NCBI RefSeq assembly: GCF_000253255.1
Contig: NC_015580.1
Span: forward strand, 2,927,001 to 2,991,000
Origin: Novosphingobium sp. PP1Y
Lineage (GTDB): Bacteria; Pseudomonadota; Alphaproteobacteria; Sphingomonadales; Sphingomonadaceae
Direction of reading: 5' to 3'
DNA length: 64,000 nucleotides
The notes below the pieces were generated by a model. The model worked only from the letters and a program-made list of their open reading frames with translations. It had not been told where the DNA came from and did not search any database. Position numbers and translations under genes: made by a program. This document shows positions 25,132-34,528 of this stretch, in pieces; the stretch's first letter is position 1, and each line of letters begins with the position of its first letter.

Positions 25132-26290
25132 GCTCATTCGAAACGTGCTTGCCACGCTATCCCTTCTCCCCTTGTCCCTCGCAAGCTGCGGCGCGGCCGC
25201 AACCGGGGATAGTGCACAAGGCGAGCGCCCTTTCACGATCGAGGAAATGGGGCAGTTCGAGGAACCGTGGGCGATGGACTTCGACGAACCCACAGGCGCG
25301 CTGCTGGTCACCGAAAAGGCCGGGACCATGCGCCTGCGCCTGGCCGATGGCCGGATGGGCCGGGTCACCGGCCTGCCAAAAGTCGACTACGGCGGACAGG
25401 GTGGCCTGGGCGACGTGATCTTTGCACCGGGACAGAGCGGCCCCACGCTGGACGGACGAGAAATCTACTTCAGCTGGGCCGAAGCGGGAAAAGGCGACAC
25501 GCGCGGCGCGGCTGTCGGCAGGGCCACGCTTTCCTGCCCGGAAGAAACCGCCTGCACGCTGGATGGCCTCAAGGTGATCTGGCGCCAGAGCCTCAAGGTC
25601 ACCGGCCGCGGCCATTTCTCCCACCGGCTCGCCTTCTCGCCCGATGGGCAGTTCCTTTTCGTCAGTTCCGGCGAACGTCAGAAATTCACTCCCGCGCAGG
25701 ACCTGACCAACAACCTCGGCTCCATCGTGCGGCTCCTGCCCGACGGCTCCCCTGCCCCCGGCAATCCATGGGCGGACAAGGGCGCGCCGACCAACCAGAT
25801 CTGGTCCTACGGGCACCGCAACGTGCTCGGCCTTGCCTACGATTCCCAAGGGCGGCTTTGGGACCTTGAACACGGTCCGGCTGGCGGGGATGAGCTGAAC
25901 CTCGTCGAGCCGGGACGCAATTACGGCTGGCCCCTCGTCTCCAACGGCGACCACTATGACGGCAGGCCGATCCCGCGCCACGATACGCGGCCCGACCTGG
26001 CTGCGCCCGCAATCAGCTGGAACCCGGTGATCGCGCCGGGCGACTTCATCTTCTACACCGGCGAGGCCTTCCCGGCCTGGCGGGGCCAGGCCCTGATCGC
26101 TGCCATGGTCGACCCCGGCATCGTGCGGGTGCGGATCGATGGCGACAAGGGATTCGAGGAAGCGCGCTATTCCTTCGACAAGCGCATTCGCGAAATCGAG
26201 CAGGCCCCGGACGGCACGATCTGGCTGCTGGAGGACGGCAGACAGCGCGATTCCGGCAAATTGCTGAAACTGAGCCCGGTCACGAAGTGA
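25130..26290 (+). CDS. PQQ-dependent sugar dehydrogenase-like lipoprotein
   Basis: A 386-residue member of the soluble glucose/sorbosone (aldose) dehydrogenase family, six-bladed propellers using pyrroloquinoline quinone in the periplasm. The N terminus MLIRNVLATLSLLPLSLASC is a lipoprotein signal peptide (lipobox LASC), so the enzyme is probably membrane-anchored. Typical blade motifs are FEEPWAMDFDEPTGALLVTEK, SHRLAFSPDGQFLFVSSGER, QIWSYGHRNVLGLAYD, WDLEHGPAGGDELNLV and GRNYGWPLV. Substrate and PQQ supply are unknown; no pqq genes lie in the window. Its ATG overlaps the rnhB start. Confidence 0.9.
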   Translation: MLIRNVLATLSLLPLSLASCGAAATGDSAQGERPFTIEEMGQFEEPWAMDFDEPTGALLVTEKAGTMRLRLADGRMGRVTGLPKVDYGGQGGLGDVIFAPGQSGPTLDGREIYFSWAEAGKGDTRGAAVGRATLSCPEETACTLDGLKVIWRQSLKVTGRGHFSHRLAFSPDGQFLFVSSGERQKFTPAQDLTNNLGSIVRLLPDGSPAPGNPWADKGAPTNQIWSYGHRNVLGLAYDSQGRLWDLEHGPAGGDELNLVEPGRNYGWPLVSNGDHYDGRPIPRHDTRPDLAAPAISWNPVIAPGDFIFYTGEAFPAWRGQALIAAMVDPGIVRVRIDGDKGFEEARYSFDKRIREIEQAPDGTIWLLEDGRQRDSGKLLKLSPVTK

Positions 26291-26333
26291 ATTGAATCGA
26301 CAAATGGCCGCGTCGCTCCTATCGGCGCGCGCC

Positions 26334-26852
26334 ATGTCCGATAGTGCCACCATCATCCCGCTCGACAATGTCGAACCCGCCCTCGTCGAGGCCCTGCTCG
26401 ACCGCGCGTTCGAACCCGAGCGACACAAACGCACCGCCTACAAGGTGCGTGACGGCGTGGACTGGCTCCCGGCGCTGAGCTTCGCCGCGCTCGATTCCAG
26501 CGAGATGCTGGTCGGCTCGATCCAGTGCTGGCCGGTCGCGCTGACCGACCCCGACGGCCGAGCGCATCCGATGATCATGGTCGGCCCGGTGGCAGTGCTG
26601 CCCGAGCTTCAGAACATGGGCTACGGCAAGGCGCTGATGTCGGCGAGCATGGCATGCATCGACGGCCGCGCGCCGCTGCCGCAGGTCATGGTCGGCGATC
26701 CGGAATACTATGGCCGCTTCTGGGGCTTCTCGAACGAAGGCACCGCCGGCTGGGACCTGCCCGGCCCGTTCGACCCCCGCCGACTGCTGGTGCGCTGCGA
26801 GAACCCGGCGGTTCTTCCGGCACGCGGCATGCTCGGCCCCTGGCTGCGCTGA
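26334..26852 (+). CDS. GNAT-family N-acetyltransferase
   Basis: A 172-residue acetyl-CoA-dependent transferase. The family core is visible as MVGPVAVLPELQNMGYGKALM (strand 4, then the Q/RxxGxG/A loop of helix 3) near residue 82, followed by VMVGDPEYYGRFWGF, the PxYY-like end of the fold in YhbS-type members. Substrate unknown. ATG 26334 (MSDSATIIPL) chosen; a TTG at 26292 is open but the extra residues are not family-like. Downstream genes on the same strand follow closely. Confidence 0.87.
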   Translation: MSDSATIIPLDNVEPALVEALLDRAFEPERHKRTAYKVRDGVDWLPALSFAALDSSEMLVGSIQCWPVALTDPDGRAHPMIMVGPVAVLPELQNMGYGKALMSASMACIDGRAPLPQVMVGDPEYYGRFWGFSNEGTAGWDLPGPFDPRRLLVRCENPAVLPARGMLGPWLR

Positions 26853-26916
26853 TCGATCCCCGGATCTGCGCCGACTGGACCTTGGCGCGAAAAGCCCTAT
26901 CTGGCATCGCACGACG

Positions 26917-27462
26917 ATGCCATACGAACCGCCTCCCGAACTTTCCGGCCTCTCGCTGGCCGAAATTGCCGAGCTGGTGGCAGCCCGCAAGCTGCCGCCC
27001 GTCTCGCAATGGAAGCCGTCGCTTATCGAAGACAGCCACATGCGCATCGCGTCCGACGGGCGCTGGTATCATGAAGGCAGCGCGATCCGCCGCCCGGCCA
27101 TGGTGCGCGCCTTCGCCTCGCTGCTGACGCGCAACGAGGACGGGCAGCACTGGCTCATCACGCCGAGCCAGAAGCTGAGCATCGAGGTCGAGGACGCGGC
27201 CTTCATCGCCGTCGACCTCAAGCGCGAAGGAAGCGACATCGCCTTTCGGCTGAACACCGACGATCTTGTCATCGCCGGCCCCGATCATCCCATCCGCAGC
27301 CACGGCGATCCCGATACGCCTGCGCTCTACCTGGGCGTGCGCAATGGCACCGAGGCCCGGCTCAATCGCAGCACTTATGCGCAGCTGGTTGAGATCGCGC
27401 TGGAGCAAGACGAGCTAGCGGTGACCAGCGGCGGCGCGACCTTCTCGTTGATCCCGGCATGA
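26917..27462 (+). CDS. DUF1285 domain-containing protein
   Basis: A 181-residue protein resembling the DUF1285 family: short helical N terminus (LSGLSLAEIAELVAARKLPPV), then a beta-rich part with MRIASDGRWYHEGSAI, VRAFASLLTRNEDGQHWLITP and VEDAAFIAVDLK. Members are small proteins of unknown function common in alphaproteobacteria. ATG at 26917. The stop overlaps the ATG of the following NUDIX gene (ATGA), so they are coupled, together with cca. Confidence 0.85.
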   Translation: MPYEPPPELSGLSLAEIAELVAARKLPPVSQWKPSLIEDSHMRIASDGRWYHEGSAIRRPAMVRAFASLLTRNEDGQHWLITPSQKLSIEVEDAAFIAVDLKREGSDIAFRLNTDDLVIAGPDHPIRSHGDPDTPALYLGVRNGTEARLNRSTYAQLVEIALEQDELAVTSGGATFSLIPA

Positions 27463-28064
27463 GCGTGCTGTTCGAGCAGGTCTCGCGCCGGTTCGAGCGT
27501 GGCCACGTCGGCACGCCGTCGCGGCTGTGGAACGACCCGCGCATCGTCCACATCGAAGAGTTCAAGCCTGCCGCTGTACTGATCGCGATCACCGAGCGCG
27601 AGCGGCCCGGCATTCTCCTGCTTCATCGTCCCTCGACGATGCGCGCCCATCCCGGCCAGATCGCCTTTCCCGGTGGACGCATAGATCCGGGCGAGACGGC
27701 CGTGCAGGCGGCGCTGCGCGAAGCCAACGAGGAACTGGGCATCGATCCCGGCAAAGTGCGCGTGGTCGGCTCCAGCGATCTCTACCGCACCGGAAGCGGC
27801 TATGAGATTACCCCGGTGGTCGGCGTCGTGCCACCCGACATGGAGATCAGGCCCAACCCCGCCGAAGTGGCACAGTGGTTCGAGGTCCCTGTCGACTTCG
27901 TTCTCGATCCGGCCAACCAGCAGACGCGAACCGTGGAATACGAAAACCGCACGCACAAGTTCGTCGAAATCGTCTGGTCCGAACGCGGGCAGGATCATCG
28001 CATCTGGGGCGTGACCGGCGCGATTCTTCACAATCTCTCCTACAGGCTGAACTGGAATGACTGA
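27459..28064 (+). CDS. NUDIX hydrolase, probable CoA pyrophosphatase
   Basis: A 201-residue NUDIX protein. The NUDIX box is GGRIDPGETAVQAALREANE followed by ELGID, an exact GX5EX7REUXEEXGU match. The preceding LLLHRPSTMRAHPGQIAFPGG contains the LLTKR/SxxxRxHxGQxxFPGG signature of CoA pyrophosphatases (NudL/PCD1 type), which split CoA into 4'-phosphopantetheine and 3',5'-ADP. It overlaps the DUF1285 gene by four bases and cca by eight bases. Confidence 0.92.
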   Translation: MSVLFEQVSRRFERGHVGTPSRLWNDPRIVHIEEFKPAAVLIAITERERPGILLLHRPSTMRAHPGQIAFPGGRIDPGETAVQAALREANEELGIDPGKVRVVGSSDLYRTGSGYEITPVVGVVPPDMEIRPNPAEVAQWFEVPVDFVLDPANQQTRTVEYENRTHKFVEIVWSERGQDHRIWGVTGAILHNLSYRLNWND

Positions 28065-29229
28065 CCGTCTCGCCGCCGAATGGATGCGGCGTGCCGATAT
28101 CGCGCAACTGGTCGAGGTACTTGGCCGCGACAATGCCCGCTTCGTCGGCGGCGCGGTGCGTGACGAATTGCTGGACCTGCCGGTCAAGGACATCGACATG
28201 GCAACGACGCTCCTGCCTCAGGACGTCATCGCCCGACTCGACGATGCAGGCATCCGCAACGTGCCCACCGGCATCGAGCATGGTACCGTAACGGCAGTCC
28301 TGCCCGGCGGTCCGGTCGAGATCACGACCTTGCGCCATGACGTCAGCACCGATGGGCGGCGCGCCACCGTGGCTTTCGCCAGCGAATGGCGCGACGACGC
28401 GGCACGGCGCGACTTCACCATTAACGCGCTTTACGCCGATCCCGAAAGCGGCGAGATCTTCGACTTCTTCGGTGGTCTTCACGACCTCAGGCAGCGCACC
28501 GTCCGCTTCATCGGCGATGCCCGCCAGCGCATCCGCGAGGATCACTTGCGCATCCTGCGCTACTTCCGTTTCCAGGCCAGGTTCGGGTCGCAACCTGCTG
28601 ATCGGCAAGCGGAAGAAGCTTGCGCCGAGCTGGCAGCTACACTCAAGGGCCTCTCGCGCGAGCGGATCGGCATGGAGACAATGAACCTGCTCGGCCTGGC
28701 CGACCCCTCACCGACCCTGCGCCGCATGGCCGAACTGGGCGTCCTTGCCGTCATCTTGCCCGAGGCCGATCCCGAGGCCCTCACGGCGCTTGTCACTGCC
28801 GAGAGGAGCCAGGGCATCGCTCCCGATGCGCTAAGGCGGCTGGCGGCCCTGCTTCCGGCACAAGTCTCGCTGGCAGAACAGGTGGCATCGCGCTTTCGCC
28901 TCTCGGGCGCCCAGAAGAAGCGTCTTGCCACAGCCGCCGCACGCACGGACGAGCCTGTCGAGCCGCGCGCCCTTGCCTATCGCCTCGGCATCGAAGGGGC
29001 GCTCGATCGTCTCCTGATCGCCGGCGCCGATGCGTCATCGCTGGATCACTGGGTTATCCCGCAGTTCCCGCTAAAGGGCGGCGAAATCGTCGGCAAGGGT
29101 GTCGGCGCCGGGCCCGAGGTGGCGCGCATCCTGCGCAGCGTGGAGGACCGCTGGATCGCGGAGGGCTTCCCCGACAAGGCCCGGGTCGATGCCCTGCTCG
29201 ATGCGGAACTTGCCGGCCGCGCCGCCTGA
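28057..29229 (+). CDS. cca: CCA tRNA nucleotidyltransferase
   Basis: Class II nucleotidyltransferase adding or repairing the 3' CCA end of tRNAs. The 390 residues show FVGGAVRDELLDLPVKDIDMAT (GG and DxD motifs) near residue 29, RRDFTINALYADPESGEIFDF and DFFGGLHDL, then RIREDHLRILRYFRF, all characteristic of poly(A) polymerase/CCA-adding enzymes. The long Ala-rich C-terminal part is typical of alphaproteobacteria. Its ATG lies inside the end of the NUDIX gene. About 60 bp downstream the protease gene begins. Confidence 0.95.
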   Translation: MTDRLAAEWMRRADIAQLVEVLGRDNARFVGGAVRDELLDLPVKDIDMATTLLPQDVIARLDDAGIRNVPTGIEHGTVTAVLPGGPVEITTLRHDVSTDGRRATVAFASEWRDDAARRDFTINALYADPESGEIFDFFGGLHDLRQRTVRFIGDARQRIREDHLRILRYFRFQARFGSQPADRQAEEACAELAATLKGLSRERIGMETMNLLGLADPSPTLRRMAELGVLAVILPEADPEALTALVTAERSQGIAPDALRRLAALLPAQVSLAEQVASRFRLSGAQKKRLATAAARTDEPVEPRALAYRLGIEGALDRLLIAGADASSLDHWVIPQFPLKGGEIVGKGVGAGPEVARILRSVEDRWIAEGFPDKARVDALLDAELAGRAA

Positions 29230-29287
29230 AGCCTGTGACCGCATCTCAGTCAGCGCCAGGCAAGCTGGGAAGTGATATGATCTACAC

Positions 29288-29947
29288 ATGGAATTGTCCG
29301 CCTACATTTCCGATCTGACGGATTACCTTGCCACCCAACCGTTGCTGGCGCTGGCAATGCTGGCGATCTTCATCGGGGTCGCGGGCGGCATGCTGCGCCG
29401 GTCCGCCCCCAGGCTGGGCGGGCTGCTGCGCGGTGTCAGCCATCTTGGCCTCGTGGCGGCCCTGCTGCTCACCATCGCGCAAGTCACTCGCTTCACCACC
29501 GATACCGACTTCGCCCTGCCCCAGTTCGGCATGCCCCGCCAATCCGTCGAGGGGAACGAGACGCGCGTGCCGATCAGCGACGATGGGCACTTCTGGGTTA
29601 CGGCCGAAGTGAACGGCGTGCCGCATGATTTCCTTGTCGATACCGGCGCGACGATCACCGCGATCTCGCCGCAGACTGCCGGACTGTCGGGCGTGGATCC
29701 CAAACCGATCCGTCAGGCCATCACCATGCGCACGGCCAATGGCGTGGTTCGCGCAGAGGTCGGCACGATCCGCGAGTTCCGCTTCGGCAACATCGTCGCG
29801 CGCGATCTCGATACCGTCGTCGCGCCGGGTCTGGGCGATGCCAACGTGATCGGAATGAACTTCCTCTCGCGCCTCGCCAGCTGGCGGGTCGAGGGCCGGA
29901 CCTTGATCCTCGTCCCGAACCACCCGCAACCGGCGGCGGGACCCTGA
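29288..29947 (+). CDS. Retropepsin-like aspartic protease, membrane-anchored
   Basis: A 219-residue protein with two hydrophobic segments near the N terminus (about residues 15-33, LALAMLAIFIGVAGGML, and 48-64, HLGLVAALLLTIAQV), followed by a small retropepsin domain. The catalytic motif is DFLVDTGATITAIS near residue 115; later ANVIGMNFLSRLASWRVEG is the usual end of TIGR02281-like clan AA proteases. It would act as a dimer, in the periplasm by topology. Physiological substrate unknown. Convergent with parC. Confidence 0.85.
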   Translation: MELSAYISDLTDYLATQPLLALAMLAIFIGVAGGMLRRSAPRLGGLLRGVSHLGLVAALLLTIAQVTRFTTDTDFALPQFGMPRQSVEGNETRVPISDDGHFWVTAEVNGVPHDFLVDTGATITAISPQTAGLSGVDPKPIRQAITMRTANGVVRAEVGTIREFRFGNIVARDLDTVVAPGLGDANVIGMNFLSRLASWRVEGRTLILVPNHPQPAAGP

Positions 29948-29986
29948 CCGCAGCCGGTCCCGGGCGGCTCCGATGGCGCCGACGGA

Positions 29987-32278
29987 TTACTGGAACTTGT
30001 TGTCGCGCGGGAAGCCGTTGGGCGGCAGGCGTCCGGCCGCACCGCGCGCGACCTTCCACATCACCATTTCCTTTTCCGTGCGCGTGCGCCCCGTATCGCC
30101 GCCCATCGTCCAGGACAGGCCGTCCTCGAGCCTGAGCGTCGTCACGTCGGACATGCCGCCGTCGCGGTAGCGCTGCAGCGTCACGCCCTGTCCCTTGGCC
30201 AGGACCGGCAGTTCCTCGAGACTGAAGATCACCAGCTTGCGGTTCTCGCCGACGACCGCGACGTGGTCGTGCTCTGGCGGGATCTCGCGCACGACCGCCA
30301 GCTTCACCCCCGGCTTGGTCGTCATCACTGCACGTCCCTTGCGCGTCTCGGCCAGGATCTCGTCGGATTCTGCCGCAAATCCGCGACCGATGGTCGAGGC
30401 CAGCAGCAGCTGCGCCTTGGGGCGATGCGTGAAGGCAGCGATGATGTGGGCATCGGCATCGATGTCCACCATCGTGCGGATCGGTTCACCGAAACCGCGT
30501 GCGCCGGGCAGCTTGTCCGCTCCGAGCGTATAGAAGCGGCCGTTGTCGACCCCGATGAGGATCTTGTCGGTCGTCTGCGCATGAAAGGCGAAAGCGGGGC
30601 CGTCGCCTTCCTTGAACTTGAAGTCGCCATCCAGCGCGACGTGGCCTTTCGCCGCACGGATCCAGCCGCGCTGCGAAAGGATCACGGTCACCGGCTCCTT
30701 CTCGATCATCGCGTCCATCGAGAATTCGACCGTGGGCCTCGCCTGCGCGATGGTGGTGCGGCGGCGACCGAGCACCGTGGTCTCGGCGTAGTCCTTGCGC
30801 AGCGTCGTCAGGTCCCGCTTGAGCCGGGTGCGCTGGCGCGCCGGACTGTCGAGCAGCTTCTGCAGATCTTCCTGCTCCTTGAGCAGGTCATCGCGTTCCT
30901 GCCGCAGCTCCATTTCCTCAAGCTTGCGCAAGGAGCGCAGGCGCATGTTGAGGATCGCCTCGGCCTGCCGGTCGGTGAGGTTGAACTCGGCCATCATCAA
31001 CGGCTTGGGCTCGTCCTCGGTCCGGATGATCTCGATGATCCGGTCGAGGTTGAGATAGGCGATGATGTAACCCTCGACGAGCTCAAGCCGCGAGGCGATC
31101 TTGTCGAGGCGGTGGCGGGTGCGCCGCAGCAGGATGTCGATCTGGCTGTAGACCCACTCCTGCAACAGCAGTTTGAGCCCCATGACGCCCGGAGTCCGGT
31201 GTGAATCCAGCACGTTGAGATTGAGACTGAACTTCGATTCGAGGTCGGTGAGCCTGTAGAGGCTCTCCTTCAGCAGCTCGGGATCGACGTTGCGGCTCTT
31301 GGGCACGAAGACGATGCGGATCTGCTCGTCGCTCTCGTCGCGGATATCCTCGAGGATCGGCAGTTTCTTGTCGGCGATGAGCTGCGCGACCTGCTCGATC
31401 AGCTTCCCCTTGGCGAGCATATAGGGAATTTCGCTGATGACGAGCTGCCACTGCCCGCTGCCCAGCTTCTCTATTCCCGTGTCTTCCCAGTTGTCGTCCT
31501 CGTCCTTGCCGGTCGAGAAGCGACCGCGCATCCGGAAGGCACCCTTGCCGGTTTCATAGGCATGGGAAATCGCTGCGGGACTATCGACCACAAGGCCGCC
31601 GGTGGCGAAATCCGGGCCATGGAACACTTCCATGAGCTGGTCGTGTTCGGCATGGGGGTTATCGATCAGGAGCAAGGTGGCATCGATGATCTCGGCCACA
31701 TTGTGGCTCGGAATCGAAGTCGCCATGCCCACCGCGATACCGGTGGCACCGTTGGCCAGCAGGTTCGGGAACAGGCCGGGGAAGATCTCCGGCTCGCTCT
31801 CTTCACCGTTATAGGTGGGAACGAAATCGACCGTGCCCTCGTCCAGCCCCGACATGAGCTGGATCGCAGTGCGCGTCAGGCGCGCTTCGGTGTAGCGATA
31901 GGCCGCCGCGTTATCGCCGTCGATATTGCCGAAGTTGCCCTGCCCCTCGACCAGTGGGTAGCGCAGCGAAAAGTCCTGCGCGAGGCGGACCATGGCGTCA
32001 TAGACCGAGGCATCGCCATGGGGATGGTATTTACCGATGACATCGCCGACGACGCGGGCCGACTTCTTGTAGGCACTCGCCGGATCGAGCTTGAGCTGGC
32101 GCATTGCCCAGAGCAGGCGGCGATGGACCGGCTTGAGACCGTCCCTGAGATCCGGCAGCGAACGCGCTGTAATCGTGGACAGGGCGTAGACGAGATAACG
32201 CTCGGACAGAGCGGCGTCGAAAGGCGCATCGACGATGGCGTCGAAGGGATCGGATTCGTCTTCTGTCATAGTCACCAT
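29987..32278 (-). CDS. parC: DNA topoisomerase IV subunit A
   Basis: Breakage-reunion subunit of topoisomerase IV, which decatenates daughter chromosomes; 763 residues. The N-terminal segment ALSERYLVYALSTITARSLP, DGLKPVHRRLLWAM and AAAYRYTEARLT (catalytic Tyr) are diagnostic, and the length and C-terminal beta-pinwheel without a GyrA box favour ParC over GyrA. Two start ATGs (32278 and 32269) are possible. Partner parE is not in the window. It is convergent with the protease gene. Confidence 0.93.
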   Translation of the reverse strand: MVTMTEDESDPFDAIVDAPFDAALSERYLVYALSTITARSLPDLRDGLKPVHRRLLWAMRQLKLDPASAYKKSARVVGDVIGKYHPHGDASVYDAMVRLAQDFSLRYPLVEGQGNFGNIDGDNAAAYRYTEARLTRTAIQLMSGLDEGTVDFVPTYNGEESEPEIFPGLFPNLLANGATGIAVGMATSIPSHNVAEIIDATLLLIDNPHAEHDQLMEVFHGPDFATGGLVVDSPAAISHAYETGKGAFRMRGRFSTGKDEDDNWEDTGIEKLGSGQWQLVISEIPYMLAKGKLIEQVAQLIADKKLPILEDIRDESDEQIRIVFVPKSRNVDPELLKESLYRLTDLESKFSLNLNVLDSHRTPGVMGLKLLLQEWVYSQIDILLRRTRHRLDKIASRLELVEGYIIAYLNLDRIIEIIRTEDEPKPLMMAEFNLTDRQAEAILNMRLRSLRKLEEMELRQERDDLLKEQEDLQKLLDSPARQRTRLKRDLTTLRKDYAETTVLGRRRTTIAQARPTVEFSMDAMIEKEPVTVILSQRGWIRAAKGHVALDGDFKFKEGDGPAFAFHAQTTDKILIGVDNGRFYTLGADKLPGARGFGEPIRTMVDIDADAHIIAAFTHRPKAQLLLASTIGRGFAAESDEILAETRKGRAVMTTKPGVKLAVVREIPPEHDHVAVVGENRKLVIFSLEELPVLAKGQGVTLQRYRDGGMSDVTTLRLEDGLSWTMGGDTGRTRTEKEMVMWKVARGAAGRLPPNGFPRDNKFQ

Positions 32279-32553
32279 GGTTTGCCAGCACTAGCAGTGC
32301 CGGAGCGCGGTCCAAAGCCGCATTTGCCCGTTTTCCATAACTTGCCACCTGACCGCAGATTACCTTCAAGCTGCCGATGCCCCAGAGCGTGGCCGTTCGT
32401 CGCTCGAGGCCCGAAACTGCATGGGCCGGGCACACCGGGGGAGCCGTTCTCCGGACTGCCCCGCGAACGCGCCGAGCCGTTGGCTTTCGGGGAACTGCGC
32501 GCCCTCTTCACCCGTTGGCCCTTCGACCCCCCAGCCCACAAGGAGATTTAGCG

Positions 32554-33093
32554 ATGACCAAGAAGGTCCTCATCGTCGCGACCAACGGTTTCGAACAGTC
32601 GGAACTTTTCAAGCCGCGCGAAGCCCTGGAATCGGCCGGCATCGAGACGACTGTCGCCAGTCCGGAATCCGGACAGATCAAAGGCTGGAACCACACCGAC
32701 TGGGGCGAGAGCGTGGATGTCGACATCGATATCGAAGACGTGCTCGCCAGCCAGTTCGACGCAATCGTCCTGCCCGGCGGCCAGATGAACCCCGACAATC
32801 TGCGCATGAACCGCACGGTCGTCGATCTCGTGCGTACGTTCGTGGATGGCGGCAAGCCGGTAGCGGCGATCTGCCATGGCCCCTGGCTTCTGGCCGAAGC
32901 GGACTGCCTGGCCGGCCGCACCGTCACCAGCTGGCCCTCGATCCGCACCGACCTGTCGAATGCCGGGGCAACGGTTGTCGACAAGGAAGTGGTAGTCGAC
33001 GGCAATCTCATCACCAGTCGCAAGCCGGACGATATTCCGGCCTTCGCGAATGCGGTGATCGAAGCGGTGAACGCCATGGCCGAAGCAGCCTGA
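32554..33093 (+). CDS. DJ-1/PfpI-family type 1 amidotransferase-like protein
   Basis: A 179-residue protein of the DJ-1/PfpI family. It has the strand VLIVATNGFEQSEL, then VLPGGQMNPDNLR, and the nucleophile elbow AAICHGPWLLAEA, where Cys is the catalytic cysteine. The close YhbO/PfpI type is usual for stress-related glyoxalase III/deglycase-like proteins; which activity applies cannot be read from sequence. Start ATG 32554 has a strong aaggagat site. It stands between divergent parC and the convergent ferredoxin gene. Confidence 0.92.
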   Translation: MTKKVLIVATNGFEQSELFKPREALESAGIETTVASPESGQIKGWNHTDWGESVDVDIDIEDVLASQFDAIVLPGGQMNPDNLRMNRTVVDLVRTFVDGGKPVAAICHGPWLLAEADCLAGRTVTSWPSIRTDLSNAGATVVDKEVVVDGNLITSRKPDDIPAFANAVIEAVNAMAEAA

Positions 33094-33114
33094 CGCCACC
33101 TGCCTCTTCACGGA

Positions 33115-33447
33115 TCAGCCGATCTGCATGTCGTGCGAAACGCCGGGAATGCGCAACTCGATGCCGTCGAGCGCCTCGGTCAGTTCGATCTGGCATGACA
33201 GGCGGCTGGTCCGCGTCACGCCGGCGGCAAGGTCGAGCATGTCCTCTTCATCATTCGAGGCAGGTTTCAGTCTCTCGAACCACTCGGGTGCCACGATGAC
33301 GTGGCAGGTGGAACAGGCCATCTGCCCTTCGCAGGTTCCTTCGAGCGGCATCCCCGCTGCCTGCGCCACCTCGAGAAGGCGTGCCCCCGCTTCGGCCTGG
33401 ACCGTAAGCTTGTTTCCGTCGGCTGTTACAAATTGAACGCTCAGCAA
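33115..33447 (-). CDS. [2Fe-2S] ferredoxin, adrenodoxin type
   Basis: A 110-residue ferredoxin. Cluster ligands are in CEGQMACSTCHVIV (C-X5-C-X2-C) plus the distal Cys in RLSCQIELTEALDGI. This spacing is that of vertebrate-type/Isc ferredoxins that pass electrons to P450s or Fe-S assembly. A TTG at 33447 with aggag six to seven bases upstream is the favoured start (MLSVQFVTADG); ATG 33477 would place the start inside the cysteine desulfurase gene. The next gene upstream is a cysteine desulfurase, pointing to an Fe-S assembly role. Confidence 0.88.
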   Translation of the reverse strand: MLSVQFVTADGNKLTVQAEAGARLLEVAQAAGMPLEGTCEGQMACSTCHVIVAPEWFERLKPASNDEEDMLDLAAGVTRTSRLSCQIELTEALDGIELRIPGVSHDMQIG

Positions 33448-33448
33448 T

Positions 33449-34528
33449 TCAGACTCCCTGCGCCGCCGCTGCGGCATCTATTTGTGCGCAGGCATCCTCC
33501 AATTCCCTGACCTCAGTATATCTCCCGAATCCGAGACGGATAGAGGCTTTGGCATCCTTGTCGACAAGTCCTATCGCTTTCAGCACGTGACTGGTCCGCC
33601 CGGAGCCGCTGGCACAGGCCGATCCTGCCGAAAAAGCGACCTGGCGCAACTCGGACATTAGTCGGGTAACGTCGAGCCCGGCCAGGCGCAGGTTGAGGTT
33701 ACCCAGCCAGCGCAGTTCGGTCGAACCGTTGAGCGTCCAGCGGCCCAGGATCGCACGCGCGCGTTCCCACAGGAGCGCTACGTGAGACGCGTCTTCCTCC
33801 ATGCGGCCCATCGACAGGGCCGCCGCCGCCCCGAAACCGGCACACAGGGCCGGACTGAGCGTGCCGGATCGCAATCCCTGCTCCTGCCCGCCGCCATGGA
33901 TCAAAGGGGCAAGTTCCAGCCCGTCGCGCACCCACAATGCGCCGATGCCCTTGGGGCCGTAGAGCTTGTGCGCGGAGATCGCGATGAGATCCGCGTTGGC
34001 AGGCGGAGCGATCTTGCCCGCACCTTGCACAGCATCGCACAGAAACAGCGCCCCGGCGGCATGGGCAGCCTCGGCAAGCTGCTCGACTGGCTGGATCGTG
34101 CCGATCTCGTTGTTGACCTGCATCACAGCAACAAGACCGGTTCCCTCACCGAGCGACACCGCGGGATCGATCACTCCCTCGCGGTCGACAGGAAGGATCG
34201 TCGTGGCCGGATCGAGTGCACCGGCCGTATCGAGCACCGCGGCATGCTCGATGGCCGACACGGCGAGATGCCGGCGTCCGATACCGGCAAGCGCGAGGTT
34301 GAGCGCCTCGGTCGCGCCCGAGGTGAAGACCACGCGCCCACCGGCCGGGAGAAGCGCAGCCACCTGCTCGCGCGCCACTTCCACAGCCGCAGCCGCGGCG
34401 CGGCCCGGACGGTGCGGGCTGTGCGGATTGGCGAATCCGATGCTCCCCGGCCCGCCAAGCCAGGGCATCATCGCCTCGCGGGCCTCGGGAGCGAGCGGCG
34501 TCGTCGCTTGATAGTCGAGATAGATCAT
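33449..34528 (-). CDS. Cysteine desulfurase (NifS/IscS family), copy 2
   Basis: A 359-residue class V aminotransferase-fold PLP enzyme that takes sulfur from cysteine. It shows MIYLDYQATTPLAPEAREAM at the start, the Schiff-base lysine in IAISAHKLYGPKGIGALWV near residue 190, and the sulfur-accepting Cys in SAGSACASGSGRTSHVL near residue 310. The start ATG overlaps the end of the preceding desulfurase gene by four bases. Each copy keeps its catalytic Lys and Cys, so neither looks decayed. Confidence 0.95.
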   Translation of the reverse strand: MIYLDYQATTPLAPEAREAMMPWLGGPGSIGFANPHSPHRPGRAAAAAVEVAREQVAALLPAGGRVVFTSGATEALNLALAGIGRRHLAVSAIEHAAVLDTAGALDPATTILPVDREGVIDPAVSLGEGTGLVAVMQVNNEIGTIQPVEQLAEAAHAAGALFLCDAVQGAGKIAPPANADLIAISAHKLYGPKGIGALWVRDGLELAPLIHGGGQEQGLRSGTLSPALCAGFGAAAALSMGRMEEDASHVALLWERARAILGRWTLNGSTELRWLGNLNLRLAGLDVTRLMSELRQVAFSAGSACASGSGRTSHVLKAIGLVDKDAKASIRLGFGRYTEVRELEDACAQIDAAAAAQGV

